DNA from: Agapanthus africanus
Lineage: Eukaryota; Streptophyta; Magnoliopsida; Asparagales; Amaryllidaceae
Assembly: GCA_030015575.1 (NCBI GenBank)
Contig: JASDDO010000018.1
Span: forward strand, 379,249,908-379,313,907
Direction of reading: 5' to 3'
Length of the DNA: 64,000 nt
The number at the start of each line of letters is the position of its first letter. Position 1 is the first letter of the stretch. Shown piece after piece: positions 11,941-23,219 of this stretch. The position numbers and the translations under genes are program-made. The notes under the pieces are model-generated. The model searched no databases. It saw only the letters and a list, made by a program, of their open reading frames with translations, and was not told where the DNA came from.

Positions 11941-12160
11941 ATAGCGGTATTCAGTGGAATATCCTGCACCTCATTCGACGGGGCAAGGGCCGATATCCTT
12001 TCACCGGGACTGACCCCTTGGGCAGAAGTTTGCGTCAGGGTAATAACTTCACTACAGTCGATTACATGTTGCTTTGCACCGAGGTATTCAGTTGAATATC
12101 CTGCACCTCATTCCACGAGGAAAGAGCCGAGATCCCTTCATCGGGAATGACCTCTTTAGC
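11941..12160 (+). promoter_or_regulatory. CopB-1 leader RNA module, two copies
   Basis: Two ~85-nt copies (11941-12023 and 12077-12160) can fold alike. Each has a small TATTC/GAATA hairpin, then a CCTC hairpin, then an outer stem enclosing a TCC-GGGA hairpin. Outer arms are CAAGGG 11984-11989 with CCCTTG 12015-12020 in copy 1, and AAAGAG 12121-12126 with CTCTTT 12152-12157 in copy 2. Both arms change together, which supports an RNA structure. The module also occurs in CopB-2, CopA-1 and CopA-2, but not in CopD. Confidence 0.7.
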
Positions 12161-12284
12161 AAAAGGTTTTCGCCACTATATTTTAAAAAGCTATCAGGTT
12201 CCTTCAGCGATATCAAGTTCACTACGTTAAAGTTTTTTTCGCCAAAAACCAGTCGTAGCCCTCCGTCACTTCTTTTTGGGTATT

Positions 12285-12516
12285 CAGTAGTATTCAAGCT
12301 ATGTATTTTGACCTAACGCCAAGGCATAGTGTTTGGTAGCTGCTGGGTATTCAATTGTTGCATAGATAGATGAGTTGGTTTGGGACAGCCGTTCTGCCAT
12401 TTTGACCTAACGCCAAGGGCATGTGCGGGTGGGTTCAAATTAACAAGATAGTGACGGGTAGAACTTGGCATGTGACTTATGACATTTTGACCTAACGCCA
12501 AGGTTATAAGAGCATG
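12285..12516 (+). promoter_or_regulatory. CopB-1 triple hairpin array
   Basis: TTGACCTAACGCCAAGG appears three times without change (12308-12324, 12402-12418, 12487-12503), each at the tip of a longer stem. Hairpin 1 pairs CAGTAG 12285-12290 with CTGCTG 12340-12345, and CTATG with CATAG inside. Hairpin 2 has TGCC/GGCA. Hairpin 3 pairs CATG 12469-12472 with CATG 12513-12516, and CTTATG with TATAAG. The array lies in the leader 300-550 nt before the lost gag start. Confidence 0.7.
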
Positions 12517-12828
12517 GGGCAAAAATCATATCGGGAGTTTCTAAAGAAACTGAAACTTGCCAAGTATGCGCATACCTTCTGGAGTATGAGTAACGTGGAT
12601 GCATTCCATCACGTTATCATGCCATAAGAGTTGGATCCCGATTTCCACTGATGAGTTGGTTTACTCTTCGGGTGATCCCGATTGATTCTTCTTTCAGGTT
12701 TGGAGGAGAATTTGACAGGACAGTGGGAGGTTTCCGGATTAGATAAAGTGATAACCATTCTGATCTAGGTTAGAGTGCACGCAGAGTGTTTCTTTTCTCT
12801 CTCTCTTTGGCAGCGACCTTTGACCGAC

Positions 12829-15800
12829 CCTAGACTATGACTCAGTGACCAAGTTAACTGAACCTTCTTGAAATATTAGCTTTTGGATTGTCTGAGTTAC
12901 ATAAGTCATTGCCACTCCTTCTTTTACCCTTTGTATTTCTCAGAACACCCCGTATTACTACGGACATCCACTTCCATTGGATAGATCCATCGTATGGTTA
13001 TATACGAACTCGAAGGGACTTCTTAGAGGATGGATCCAGGTTCAGGAGAAATAGAATTGGTTTATTCAGTTGTCTTTTATTATAACCTTCTCTCAGGTTG
13101 CGAGGGCTCCTTGGTTTAGGAGAGTACACCTATTACGCTTATTGGATAGTCTTATTCCAAACCATAGGCAGGTGCCGAAAGGTAGGGAATGAAGAAAACC
13201 AATTAGCCTAAGTAGGGTGTGCAGAAGGTAATATGTAAAGACAAAATAAAGGGATTAGAAAGAGGGCAAAGTAAATTGCGACTGTTATCATTCACGACCA
13301 AACCGCGTACTTCATCGCCACTCCTATTTCACCTTTATAGGAATAAGGTATTATTCAGTTGTCTTTTATCATCACCTTCTCTCAAGATGCGAGTACTCCT
13401 TGGTTTAGGAGGGTACACCTATTATGCTTACTGGATAGTCTTCTTTCAAATTATAGGCTGGCGCCGAACGGTAGGGAAGGAAGAAAACCATTTAGCCTAA
13501 CGAAGGTGTACAGAAGGTAACGACTAAAGACAAATAAAAGGATTTGGAGAGATGGCAATAAAATATACGGTTAAAGTCATGAATTGGATTATGAAAGAGG
13601 CATTACTAGGAATACCAGGATACCCCTACGAAACATTTTCATATTTCAGTGCATTGTTAAAGGAAAACTGTTTTCCCGATTAGATACTTACTCCAAGGGT
13701 ATGTATTTGCCAGGTTTCATTCTCATATCTGTATGGTTTTACAGATAATGAGTGGGAGTAAGTTATTGGGAATTAGGTGATCATCCTCATTATATTGGAA
13801 TTCGTTGTAATTGGTGATATTTGAGGAAATCGCCGGGGTACAGTTTTTCAACCTACGACGCACAGGTTATGAGTTGTTTAACTCAGCGGACTTATACAGA
13901 GTATTGTATGTTGTCCAAGTGTCCTTCAGGACAAAGGGGTAGGTCCTCGTACTATGTTCTGTTTACTTATAACTTCTCTAGTTTTTAGACAAGTGTTTCG
14001 TAGAAATACATGGTCTAAGTTTTGAGAAGTTGTGGGTATAAGAATAAAGTAGAGAACCAGGTATCACAAGTATCGAGATTCTTCAGAGAGATCGAAGATG
14101 TAGATTCTTGTGATTGGTATTCAGATGATAGTAATGGTTTTGAGAAACATGTTTCTCTTTCAGGTTACTCATAATTGGATGGATTCCTAAGTTGAGTAAT
14201 GCTGATTAGCCTATTTCCATTAAGGTGATATGCACTGGAGACAGCTGCATGATTTGAATCTGGTTCCAATTAAATTAAGTGCCAAAGTTTCTATATTGGA
14301 TATAGAATGGATCATACCTTATATGATGTTAATGTACGGGGAGTTGTCCAGCTTATGCTTAAAACCAGACTCTGGATAACTCAGGGCACGTTTCTGTAAT
14401 GGCTGCTTGTGGGTTGACCCTGGCTATGACGAGGGTTGATATTCTACCATTTGGAAGATCAATAGTGATATTGTTCTTGACTCGCCACAGTTTTAGTAAA
14501 ATGGACTTTTTCAGAAAACAGTAGTGGGAGTATGGTAGAACTAGAAGTGATTCCAGAACCGCAAACGATTACGGAAAATTTAATAGGACTTATATATTCA
14601 ATCAGGTTTGACATTCCATTAGCCACTCCGCAGATACGGTGGGTAACCTCAGACACCCGAGAGGTACTTCGGTAGCCTCAAGGACGGTGACAGGGAGGTT
14701 CTTATCTACCCAGACTTGACACTACTGTTGTTCCAGGCTATGAGACCCGGTAGGAGGGTTGTCGTAGTCAGTGGGAGCAGCGGAAGCATAGCGGGCAAGA
14801 TGCTTATATCTATTTATAGACTTGAGCAGTTATAGCGGAGATAGATCATCTAATTTTGATGTGACAGTCATGGATTTGACTTCAATCAGAATAGGGGATG
14901 GATCTGTTAAGAAGGTAGTAGGGTATGATGTCATGGTATCTGGATGACATACACAGAGTAGGAAGTAAAATTCCCATACTACGATCGGTTGTATTGTGGT
15001 CGTCACACAGTTGTTTCTCCAGATAGGATATGGATATAATATTTGACATTCTGGTTTCTGGATCTATGGTTTTAGATCTGGATTTGGGTAGTTTCCCAAT
15101 GTGGGTACTATGACAGTATTCTAATGGTTTTTAGAATAGATGACTCCTAGCATGGTGGTGTACCTGCAGGTGATGGAGTCACCCTCTCTAAAGGTGTCTT
15201 ACAGACTAAAAGGGAGAGGGATGGGCATGATTGACAGATCACTTGCTTAGGCAACTGGGTCAATCATGAGATGTCAAGTACCACACCAGATATTGTTTTT
15301 GCACTTGATGCGATAAGTTTGTATTAATCCAATCCTGGAGAAACATAAGGAAGCAGTTTTTGAACATAAGTACATGTTCTACGGATTTGATGACGGCAGC
15401 CTCCTTCGGGAGACGATTATCATTCCAGGCTTCAAAGGTGACGTGGATGACAGAATGATTGTCAGAGTTATAGTTTTCCCTCTGACGAGGGACAGTATTA
15501 TGGACAGGTGGTCCAAGAGGATACTGTGGGAGGCTTGGTGCCGGATACTGATTTGGTTCAGTGATCGATACAGTCTAAGAAGTTTGGATTTGGAGTTCAT
15601 TTATGAACTAGGTCCCATCAGAAATCCAGACATATTCTAAGACAGGTATTACTCAATTCGGGAGATGGCTTTCTCCGGGAACTTGAGATTAAGAGAGAAA
15701 TAGAAAGAAACTTCTAGGCGGATCCACTCACTGAGGCTATTTCTCGAACACAATAGTTTTACAAACGGGCTTTGTGAAACTGATTAGTAGAGGAGTTGGA

Positions 15801-15855
15801 TGTTCGGTTTCACACGGGCTGTGAGTAGTCGACATCGCAATAATTATCCTTGAGT
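12829..15855 (+). pseudogene. CopB-1 ruined gag-pol region
   Basis: The place of the gag start, read from the context GCGACC, holds TTT instead of ATG at 12829-12831. No gag is recognisable. From about 13700 on, relics of copia pol can be followed by nucleotide similarity to CopD: a protease-like stretch near 13705 (TCTCATATCTGTA), the integrase-RT linker near 14510-14700, and the AGTGGGAGCAGCGGAAG stretch of RT near 14780. No frame survives for more than about 95 codons. CopB-2 shares the same eroded sequence, so decay began before both insertions. Confidence 0.7.
13062..13560 (+). repeat. 289-bp tandem duplication in CopB-1
   Basis: The blocks beginning TTATTCAGTTGTCTTTTAT at 13062 and 13351 are diverged copies of about 200-289 bp. 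CopB-2 has the same duplication on the minus strand with a 410-bp period (31340-32110). Its presence in both shows that it is an old family feature. The content is not recognisable as coding. Confidence 0.75.
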
Positions 15856-15868
15856 GCAAGTGGGAGAT
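15856..15868 (+). other. CopB-1 polypurine tract
   Basis: GCAAGTGGGAGAT directly precedes the 3' LTR. The same tract is seen before the CopA-2 and CopD 3' LTRs. It primes plus-strand DNA synthesis. Confidence 0.8.
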
Positions 15869-17973
15869 TGTTGGAGATAGTGCCCTCATAGTCAATTATT
15901 GTATCCCAGGTACGTGATTGCAATGATTGCGGAGGACCTATACCGGTAGGACAGTCTTACTCGAGATGATAGTATGCTATCTGGTTTGCCTTTATCAGTC
16001 GTGTACATGTTCAGGTGAATGATTACATGTTACACTTTGATAGAGCCCTTAAGATCTTGCTTTACTACCAACTGTATGATGGCGATCATATACGTGAGAG
16101 TTGGGTAGTTTATACGCATATCCTTAATTGTGGTCCCTAGTCGTGGGAGTTTCGAGACAGGGCATCGATACTCCGGAGTAGAATAGTGTATACAGTCGCG
16201 ACCCCGACGAGGGGCGGTGGCCGGTCTCACAAGCCACTGGTGTCAGTTGGATCACCTAAGATGTATACAGGTGCTCATTGGGTTATGAGTACACCGGACA
16301 GGACTCGCCGGGAATCTGCTAGTTGGTATTATACATATCGTCAGATAGCAGTTCCCTGGTGACATGTGTACAGGTTAGTTCATCGACCTGAGCTCGTCAT
16401 TTGTCTCGTGTGAGTTCCCACTGTGCTTTGATTTCTACCCTACCACGGCTCAAAGGAGTCGTGCAAACAGGTAGTTTTTGGGTACAGTCCCGAGCCATAT
16501 GGAGGCACGTGAGTGGATCGGCAGGGGATTCGTCTCTCCCGGTATTGGGGGCGAGATCGTGCTGTGTCTAGGAGAGCCATTACACAAAGCCCACGGCCGT
16601 GGCAGGAGATTTACTGGTAGGTACTCCAGTAGTATCTCAGGGTGTTATTGGGATACACTCCGACACGACTTATACTGCTATTGGGGGTCTGATGTTACTA
16701 GTCCCCTAGGCAGATATGCGATACTCATAGACGAACGGACTGGACTGTATATACATTGTCACTGTTAGGCTCAGTAGGGTTTCCGGATGAGTTCGCTCAT
16801 CGGCCTCCCTTGAGGTCAGTCAATGGGCAGCCGTTATGCATAGCTAGTGCCGCTGACGGTTTGTGGTTAAACCCACTGCCAGGGTACTGACGAGTCATTA
16901 GAGTCCCCCACAGACAGTTTTCCAAGTTCGGGGGAAACGTTGTAGAGGCCGTATGGTTTTATGGCAGGGTTCGGAAAATGCACGTGCGTTTACGCACGTG
17001 TCAGTTTTCGGGCAGATGATACTGGTCGGTTTTGGTTTAAGCCGGATCCGAGTATTGTATTGAGTAGATATAATATCTTTGTCTCAGTTGCATTTGTATT
17101 CGGTCGTAATACAAATGCGGGTATATTTATACAGTTACGGGGTTATCCTGAAATTCGTTTCGGGATCACTTTTGGAAGTTGCCAGTTTCCAGTTTTCTAT
17201 CAGCCGTCTTTTAACATTCGGTTAAAGACGGATTTATCTTTTCTTGAGATGAGTGTGGAAGTTTCTAGAAGCATCTAGATGAGGTGACTAGGTTAAATGG
17301 TGTTGTATTTTCATTGGTTGCTTTTGGTGTGTTCACACTTTGTGTTCACACTTGAGATATTTGTTTGTGTTCACACTAGAGATATTTGTTTGTGTTCACA
17401 CATGATATTTTCTTATGGTCACCGCCCTCTCCTACACTCACCCTCCTCCTCCCTATATATGGCCGGCCCTCTCCTCTCTCACTCTGACTTGAGTTTTCAT
17501 CTGGTAAAAAGATTATGATAGATTTTGGGGTGTATGGAATTTCACAGCTCATTTCATTCCATCACCCGATTCAAGTGGCAACTTCATTAACCGTTCGTCC
17601 ATAGCTTTGGATGGAACGAGACAAAGTCTTCTACTCATTCTCTACATCAATCTTGGTCGTCTCTTTTAGCAAACTTGACGACCGAGTTGCCTCGAGTCAG
17701 AGGCGGGAGCCCGTTTAAAGAATCATCGACGTGGTGCCACCTGGACGAGCAGATCGGAGATCGAAGAGATCGGAGCAGCCGCAACGGAGCGTGGGATGAT
17801 GGTTAAAGAACGAAGGACTCGGATCGTTCGGTATAACCTTTCTACACTCTTTACAGTTTGTTAGTTTAGCAATAATGGCAGATCCGGGTTAAAGTATACG
17901 ATAGCGCCAGTTAAAAAGTTTTTGTTCCGCATTTGGCGTCTGTAGACGGCCGGGGCGCTACCGTAGACTTACA
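15869..17973 (+). repeat. CopB-1 3' LTR
   Basis: The LTR is 2105 bp, from TGTTGGAGATAG to GACTTACA, followed by the GATGA target duplication at 17974-17978. It is nearly identical to the 5' LTR. Confidence 0.9.
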
Positions 17974-18728
17974 GATGACATGTGATGTTATGTGTTGCTG
18001 TGATATGTTATATTGGATCGTCGTGTTTTGAATAGCCGGGGGTTTTATGTGAGATGAGAGTTTTTATTTTCATTCATGTAAAATTCATTGTATGTAATAT
18101 TCTTTTATTGGGACACTTCCGGGTTGAGGTTGATATTACCATTGTTGTATATTATTTACTTTTCCGCATTAGGATAGACCCAAGGCGGGGAGTACAAGTA
18201 ACCGGGTTCTAAAGTCCAGTGGGAGACCAACTCGAGAAGTCGAGTCCGGGTCTCCTAACTCTAGAATTGGTAGGGTTGCTTGCCGCTCTCGTAGGGGTCT
18301 AGAGATGTGGGTTTGGCTATTCATCGCGACTGTGGAATCCGTGTTTTATATAAGCTCAAAATAAAACACAGACCTCCTAGTATATCCAATATTTCATATG
18401 TTTCTTCTGCTGCTCTGTGATGTGATCACTGTGGATTCTGAGACGAATGGCTATATATTATATATGAGATATATAATAGACGTTGCTTATGTTTTGCACC
18501 CGCGCTTGTCCTGTACCACTATGCCGTTAGTTAAGTAACCTAACGGTGCATAACGGGACACTGTGGCGAATGCGGATGGTATAAGCGTACGTTGTATTTT
18601 CGTTTCATTTTCTGTGATGCTTTGGAAGGTTTAAATGATGGGACTTCATTAATGAGATTAATGAAAAGAAAGAAACCTAAAAAATGTTGTAGAATCATAT
18701 TTTCAAAAAGGTAGCTCTACCTTTTGCT

Positions 18729-18966
18729 TTGCATAGCGGTATTCCTTGTAGAATATCCAGCACCTCATTCGATGAGGAAAGAGCCGAGATCCCTTCACCG
18801 GGAGTGACCTCTTTAGCGAAAGCTAGAAGATGCTACAACCAAATCGGTTTGTCTTTTGATTTCTTCTTTTAGTTTTTGCTTTGCATAGCGGTATTCATGA
18901 AATATCTTGCACCTTATTCGATAAGGAAAGAGCCGAGATCTCTTCACCCGGAGTAACCTCTTTAGC
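18729..18966 (+). promoter_or_regulatory. CopA-1 leader RNA module, two copies
   Basis: Copies at 18729-18817 and 18880-18966. The small hairpin CCTCAT-TCG-ATGAGG of copy 1 becomes CCTTAT-TCG-ATAAGG in copy 2, a paired change. Outer arms are AAAGAG 18778-18783 with CTCTTT 18809-18814, and AAAGAG 18927-18932 with CTCTTT 18958-18963. Homologous to the module in CopB-1, CopB-2 and CopA-2. Confidence 0.7.
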
Positions 18967-19093
18967 AAAACTAGTAAAAAGCCTAAAAAACATTCCTTTT
19001 CAAAAATCACTTGTTTCTATAACTATATCAAGTTCATTACGCTCATGGTTTTCTTAAAAACCTGCGTAACCCTCCGACATTTCAGATAAATAA

Positions 19094-19306
19094 TAGTTAG
19101 TTTGTTGACCTTGTCAAGGCGTAGTGTACGGTAGCTAATTAGTGCTTATCTGTTAAAGTATGAGATGCGATTGGATTAGGATAGTCGTACGACTTTATTG
19201 ACCTTGTCAAGGGTCGTGCGGGTGGGTTTAATTCAATCATGAAATGTACGGGTTGAACTTGACTTGCGATTTATGGTTTGTTGACCTTGTCAAGGTCATA
19301 GATCGC
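19094..19306 (+). promoter_or_regulatory. CopA-1 triple hairpin array
   Basis: TTGACCTTGTCAAGG occurs three times without change (19105-19119, 19198-19212, 19281-19295). Hairpin 1 has outer arms TAGTTAG and CTAATTA. Hairpin 2 has TCGTACGAC with GTCGTGCGG, allowing G-U pairs. Hairpin 3 has GCGAT 19266-19270 with ATCGC 19302-19306 and ATG/CAT inside. Arms differ from those of CopA-2 but still pair. Confidence 0.7.
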
Positions 19307-19494
19307 TTGGGGCAAAATATTCGGGAATTTCAAGTGTTGAAATATGCAATGAGATTGCATACCTTCTATGTGATAGTAGGATCCTGATCCCACTGTGAGC
19401 AAAAGTTGCTTCCGGGAGAGTTTTGCATATTAAAATTAGCTAACTCATTAGGTGTCAAGAAAGGTGTCAACGGGGCTACGCCTCTGGGAAAATG

Positions 19495-19536
19495 AGGTTT
19501 ATTTTAATTAGGTCCGTGCGAAAGCACGGGAAACCT
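19495..19536 (+). promoter_or_regulatory. GAAA-tetraloop hairpin before CopA-1 gag
   Basis: CCGTGC-GAAA-GCACGG (19514-19529) sits inside an outer AGGTTT/AAACCT stem, about 210 nt before the gag ATG. CopA-2 has the same inner hairpin (44606-44621) with outer arms GAGGTT/AACCTC. CopD keeps the outer GAGGTT/AACCTC and a shorter CGC-GAAA-GCG top (53050-53094). Confidence 0.6.
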
Positions 19537-19743
19537 CCCTCAGAAGTACCGGCATTGGCCTGACTGAACGGTTAGCGAAGTTGTAGAATGCAATTAATCC
19601 TGGCTGAATTTTCTTTTTAAAGGTTTGAAGGAAAATTTGAGATTAGCAGTAGGAGAAATCGATTAGATAAGATAAATAACCAATCTAATCTTTGCAAGAG
19701 CATACGCTAAGTGTTTTCTTCTCTCTCTTTCCAAGTAGAGACC

Positions 19744-20078
19744 ATGTCAGGCCTTAATCAAGATAATAATATGGATGTATTGACCGAACCTGCTTTTATG
19801 CTGAGCAGAGAAACGTTGGTTCCGCACCAACTTATAATTGTTATAAGTCCGAGCAAGAAATAGGAAAATATCCGGATTTCCACGCCACCCAAACGAAGAA
19901 TGAGCATGTTGATGCATCTTCTTCGGGTGTGTTAGTTATCGAGAACTGTTTCTCGGTTCACTCTACGTCCTGGGTATTAGATACCGGATTAGGATCCCAC
20001 ATATGTAATATGTTACATGGGCTAAGGAAAGGTAGAGAACTGGGAATAGGTAATCATTCCGTAAGAGTAGGGAATGGT
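19744..20078 (+). pseudogene. CopA-1 gag remnant and protease start
   Basis: The ATG at 19744 aligns with the CopD gag start at 53300. After about 15 codons the sequence jumps to material near the zinc-knuckle end, so the capsid-forming part of gag (some 700 bp in CopD) is missing. CopA-2 has the same gap. From 19929 the frame resumes in protease with DTGLGSHICN (Asp codon at 19980), and runs to 20078 where TekC is inserted; it continues at 61294 in frame. Neither remnant could make a capsid. Confidence 0.75.
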
Positions 20079-20190
20079 TGTAATAACTCCATTTTTAGTG
20101 TACAAAAATTTGATTAAAAATTAATGTATACTTGGGATATATACTTTTGCTGTGACCACTTTAAGTATTTAATTCACTCTTTAATTACAA

Positions 20191-20300
20191 GAAGAAGGTT
20201 GTAGCTCATTGGTAATACCTTGCACTGTTGAACCAAGCCACCAGAGTTCAAATCTCATACTCCACATTATTTTTAATATTATTTTATTTTGAATTTTTTA
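20191..20300 (+). repeat. SINE-like, tRNA-related segment in TekC LTR
   Basis: TAGCTCATTGGT (20202-20213) fits a tRNA A box and GAGTTCAAATC (20244-20254) fits a B box, at tRNA-like spacing, followed by a T-rich stretch. The 3' LTR has the same at 38282-38293 and 38324-38335. Plant tRNA-derived SINEs have this plan. The acceptor-stem halves do not pair well, so it is not a working tRNA gene. The family probably captured it before this copy inserted. Confidence 0.5.
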
Positions 20301-20619
20301 GAATACCAACAGTTACATGTGCATTCCTCACAAAAACCCTACTACACCTGTAAAAGTAAATGTTCCAGAGGCTTCACCAGACGACCCTTACCTCTCCAGC
20401 CCTCGTCTCGGCTTGACTTGGCCGAGTCGGCCGGTCGGCCGAGTTGACAACACCAAAAAGTTGGCTTTTCCTATTCTTAACCCCCCTGCACACTCCATTT
20501 ATTTGGATCGTTTCCAGAGAGCTCATAATACCCCATTTACTCTATTTTAATGAATTTTTAATGTATTTTTACATTTTTTAATTTAAAACCCTTCATCTAT
20601 CCTAACCCTAGCCTAACCC

Positions 20620-20627
20620 TATAAATA
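20620..20627 (+). promoter_or_regulatory. TekC TATA box
   Basis: TATAAATA in CCCTATAAATACC is preserved in the 3' LTR at 38769-38776. It is followed by a C-rich, untranslated-leader-like stretch. Confidence 0.6.
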
Positions 20628-22898
20628 CCAACCCTACACACTACCCCCTCACCCCAAAACTCTGAACCAACTCTCAAGAAATCACTAGAAACCTTGTGAG
20701 CAATCGAAGTGAGCGAAAGGCGAAGCTTCGGCGAATTCTCCGGCGGATTTTCCGGCAACGACTCTAAGAGCTCCCGGCGACGAAACGGCGCACCGCGACT
20801 CCTCCCGATCCATCTTCCTTTTGTCTTTGATCGAAACCCGTAAGTCCCATTTCTAACTTCCTTTTTCTTTCTAAAAAATATGGAATTACAAAACCCGACG
20901 GAATCGGAACAAATCCGATTTCCGATTCGGTTTCTTTATAAAACCTCACTTTTCTTTAATACAATTATGCTTAAAATATTATATATTGACTATTAATCAC
21001 TAATCAACCATATTGATCAAGTTTCTTATCATAAAGTAATTGCTATTTCATTTTACCGTATTTTTCATTTAAATACCATATAGTTTCAATTCTACATTTA
21101 ATATCACAAAACTTGTTATACCTTTAAGTAGATCATGAGATAATGACCTATCTCCTCACACACTCATATGCAACATAGCACAATACCCTTGGAAATACAG
21201 AATACGGGAAAACGAAATCATTGCAAATAAATACTATTTACTTAATAAAACCGTTTTCTAAAGGATTTAGTATTTATACAATCTTTGCAAAGCGTCGCTA
21301 TAACCCATTTTGGGGAACCCGTTCGGGATGGTGCGGATTATCGCGCATCCTCGGACTTAGTACTGCGAGATTCAGACCTCTGCAAGAAGCATTCGGTCTC
21401 GAAAGATTTAAAATATGACATCTTAAGAAAAACGAGATTTCTAGAATATTATATATATACAAAAATCATTTTCATATAAATATATGTAACATAAAAATAT
21501 CTATTTTGAAGTATTATAAATATTCCACCTTTTTCTAAAAAAAATCACAAGAATCAATTTTACACTAAAATACCATGAATTCCATACAAAACCAATATTA
21601 CAAATAAATACTTTTATTTATGAAATTAGGATATTTTCACTAGAAATATCACAAATATAAAACCTACATTTATTACAACTCTAAAGATGATAATAAATAC
21701 TTGGGGTGTATTTTGAAAACTATACAAAGTATTTTTACATAAAACCCCCTCAAGTTCTATAATTTACCTTAAGGACCTAGTAAATATAGGTTTAAGCGGG
21801 ACCAATCTCTTGAGCCTCAGAAAGTCGGAGAAGTGGGTGCTTGCCTATCTAAGGTAGACAACTTAACAATGGTGTTATCAATACGGTAATCGTCTTTGAA
21901 AAAGACACAAATCCTGCCGCCCATGTGCAGCGGTTACCGATAACATCAAAATAATCAGGACTACAATTTACTTTTCTAATTGTCTGACTCAGTTTGAGTA
22001 TCATTATAATTTGACTTTAATATGATTCAAGTACAATCTACAATTTACAATCTACAATCTTCAATATTACAATTCAACATGAATCCATGAATCCAATTAT
22101 CAATTTATACAACTTGATTGAACCGAACCATGGATATACATTCCATTTACATGGTTCTCCAGTTATTCCATTTACATGATTCTACGGTTACACCCATTTG
22201 CTGATATCATGGTTTCGGTCAGTCATCCAATTATACAATCAATATAATTTACAATACAATACAATACAAACAAGACATCTCGGGGTTTAAGGGGTAAATT
22301 GGTACGGAAGGTGTTAGAAGTGGCACAAGACAATAAGACTTAACACACCTAACATGAATCCAGTTGCTGTTGTACCGTGGCATAAACGGTTCCTTATACT
22401 ATACTTGCCTCTAGTCTCTGGCATATAGAGACTCCTCTTGTATACACTGGCATTCTTCTGTACCAAGCTACAAACAATATTGTTAACACAACATTACAAT
22501 AATATAATACAACTTTAAAAGATACCTTCTTATTCTTTCTATTCTATTTCTCCCTTAATGGCCTACCTCTTCACAACACTCATATGCAACATTACGATAA
22601 TATAATACAACTTTAAGAAGAGGGTTAGGACTTTACAGGACAATTTTTTGGACTTGCCGAGCGACCTGTTCGCTGACGACATTCTCTTTCTTTCTTCTTT
22701 GAATGTCGTCAGGTGATCTGGACACATCAGAGATCGAGCCCAGCGCTGAAGACTTGGACCAGTTCATTGAAGACCCCAAGCTCTAGTACATTGTACATTT
22801 TCCATTTCAGTACTCTTCTTTTCTGTTATGCCATTGTTTAGGCATTGCTTTTTATTTCAGTTGTATTTACTTTCCATGCATTGTACAGAAAGAATGTG

Positions 22899-22908
22899 AA
22901 TAAATAAA
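22899..22908 (+). terminator. TekC poly(A) signals
   Basis: Overlapping AATAAA signals in AATAAATAAAG occur about 140 bp before the LTR end and are repeated at 61141-61150 in the 3' LTR, where they would end the transcript. Confidence 0.55.
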
Positions 22909-23219
22909 GTTGTTGTTTTTATTATGTCTTGTCTCTTGTGCTTTACTTTTATATTGCTTAGATACACTTAGCGTATTTACTTCATAGTAAATACATAGCG
23001 ACCTTATCGCGTCCTCTGCCCGTATACTGGGAAGCGGGGCGTGACAGGTTTTGTTGGTGGCCTATACAGGTCGGAGCTGTATAGAACCATACTATGCAGT
23101 TCTGTTCTGGGTGAACAACCTAAGCAATATAACACAAGAACCAGCAACTAAAACTTTCTTTACAATTCATGTTCCTTGAATCTTATCATCTGTCCTAATC
23201 CAAATTTTTCTTCAAGGTT

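Larger units (their letters stand above)
8406..17973 (+). mobile_element. CopB-1, non-autonomous copia-type element, full length
   Basis: This is a 9568-bp element with two 2105-bp LTRs, an exact primer site and a polypurine tract, flanked by the 5-bp duplication GATGA (8401-8405 and 17974-17978). It sits in the leader of CopA-1 in the same orientation. Its internal region carries a long structured leader and only mutated relics of copia coding sequence. Because CopB-2 shares the ruined layout, including a tandem duplication, the family was probably already defective and copied in trans by an autonomous relative. Confidence 0.9.
17979..19743 (+). other. CopA-1 leader, second part
   Basis: This is noncoding leader up to the gag start. 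It includes a stem GGAGACC 18222-18228 with GGTCTCC 18249-18255, with ACTCGA/TCGAGT nested inside, and the RNA modules listed separately. Near 19400 the stem GAGCAA/TTGCTT (GAGTAA/TTACTC in CopA-2) is another pair of arms that change together. A T-rich tract precedes the gag ATG at 19744. Confidence 0.65.
20079..23046 (+). repeat. TekC 5' LTR
   Basis: The LTR is 2968 bp. It contains a tRNA-like Pol III promoter pair, a TATA box (20620), a splice-donor-like GTAAGT (20840), an acceptor-like pyrimidine tract ending AG at 22712, and poly(A) signals (22899). The 3' copy, with CopD removed, is 2943 bp. A GC-rich GGCCGAGTCGG-type block near 20420 is expanded in the 3' copy (38500-38600). Confidence 0.9.

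Noticed and set aside
20195-20265. Functional tRNA gene
   Set aside because: A and B boxes are present, but acceptor and anticodon stems do not pair and both LTRs carry it; a SINE-like origin is more likely.
23053-23061. TekC primer site TTGGTGGCC
   Set aside because: It is at a suitable distance from the LTR but matches initiator Met tRNA only at its first bases; too weak to annotate.
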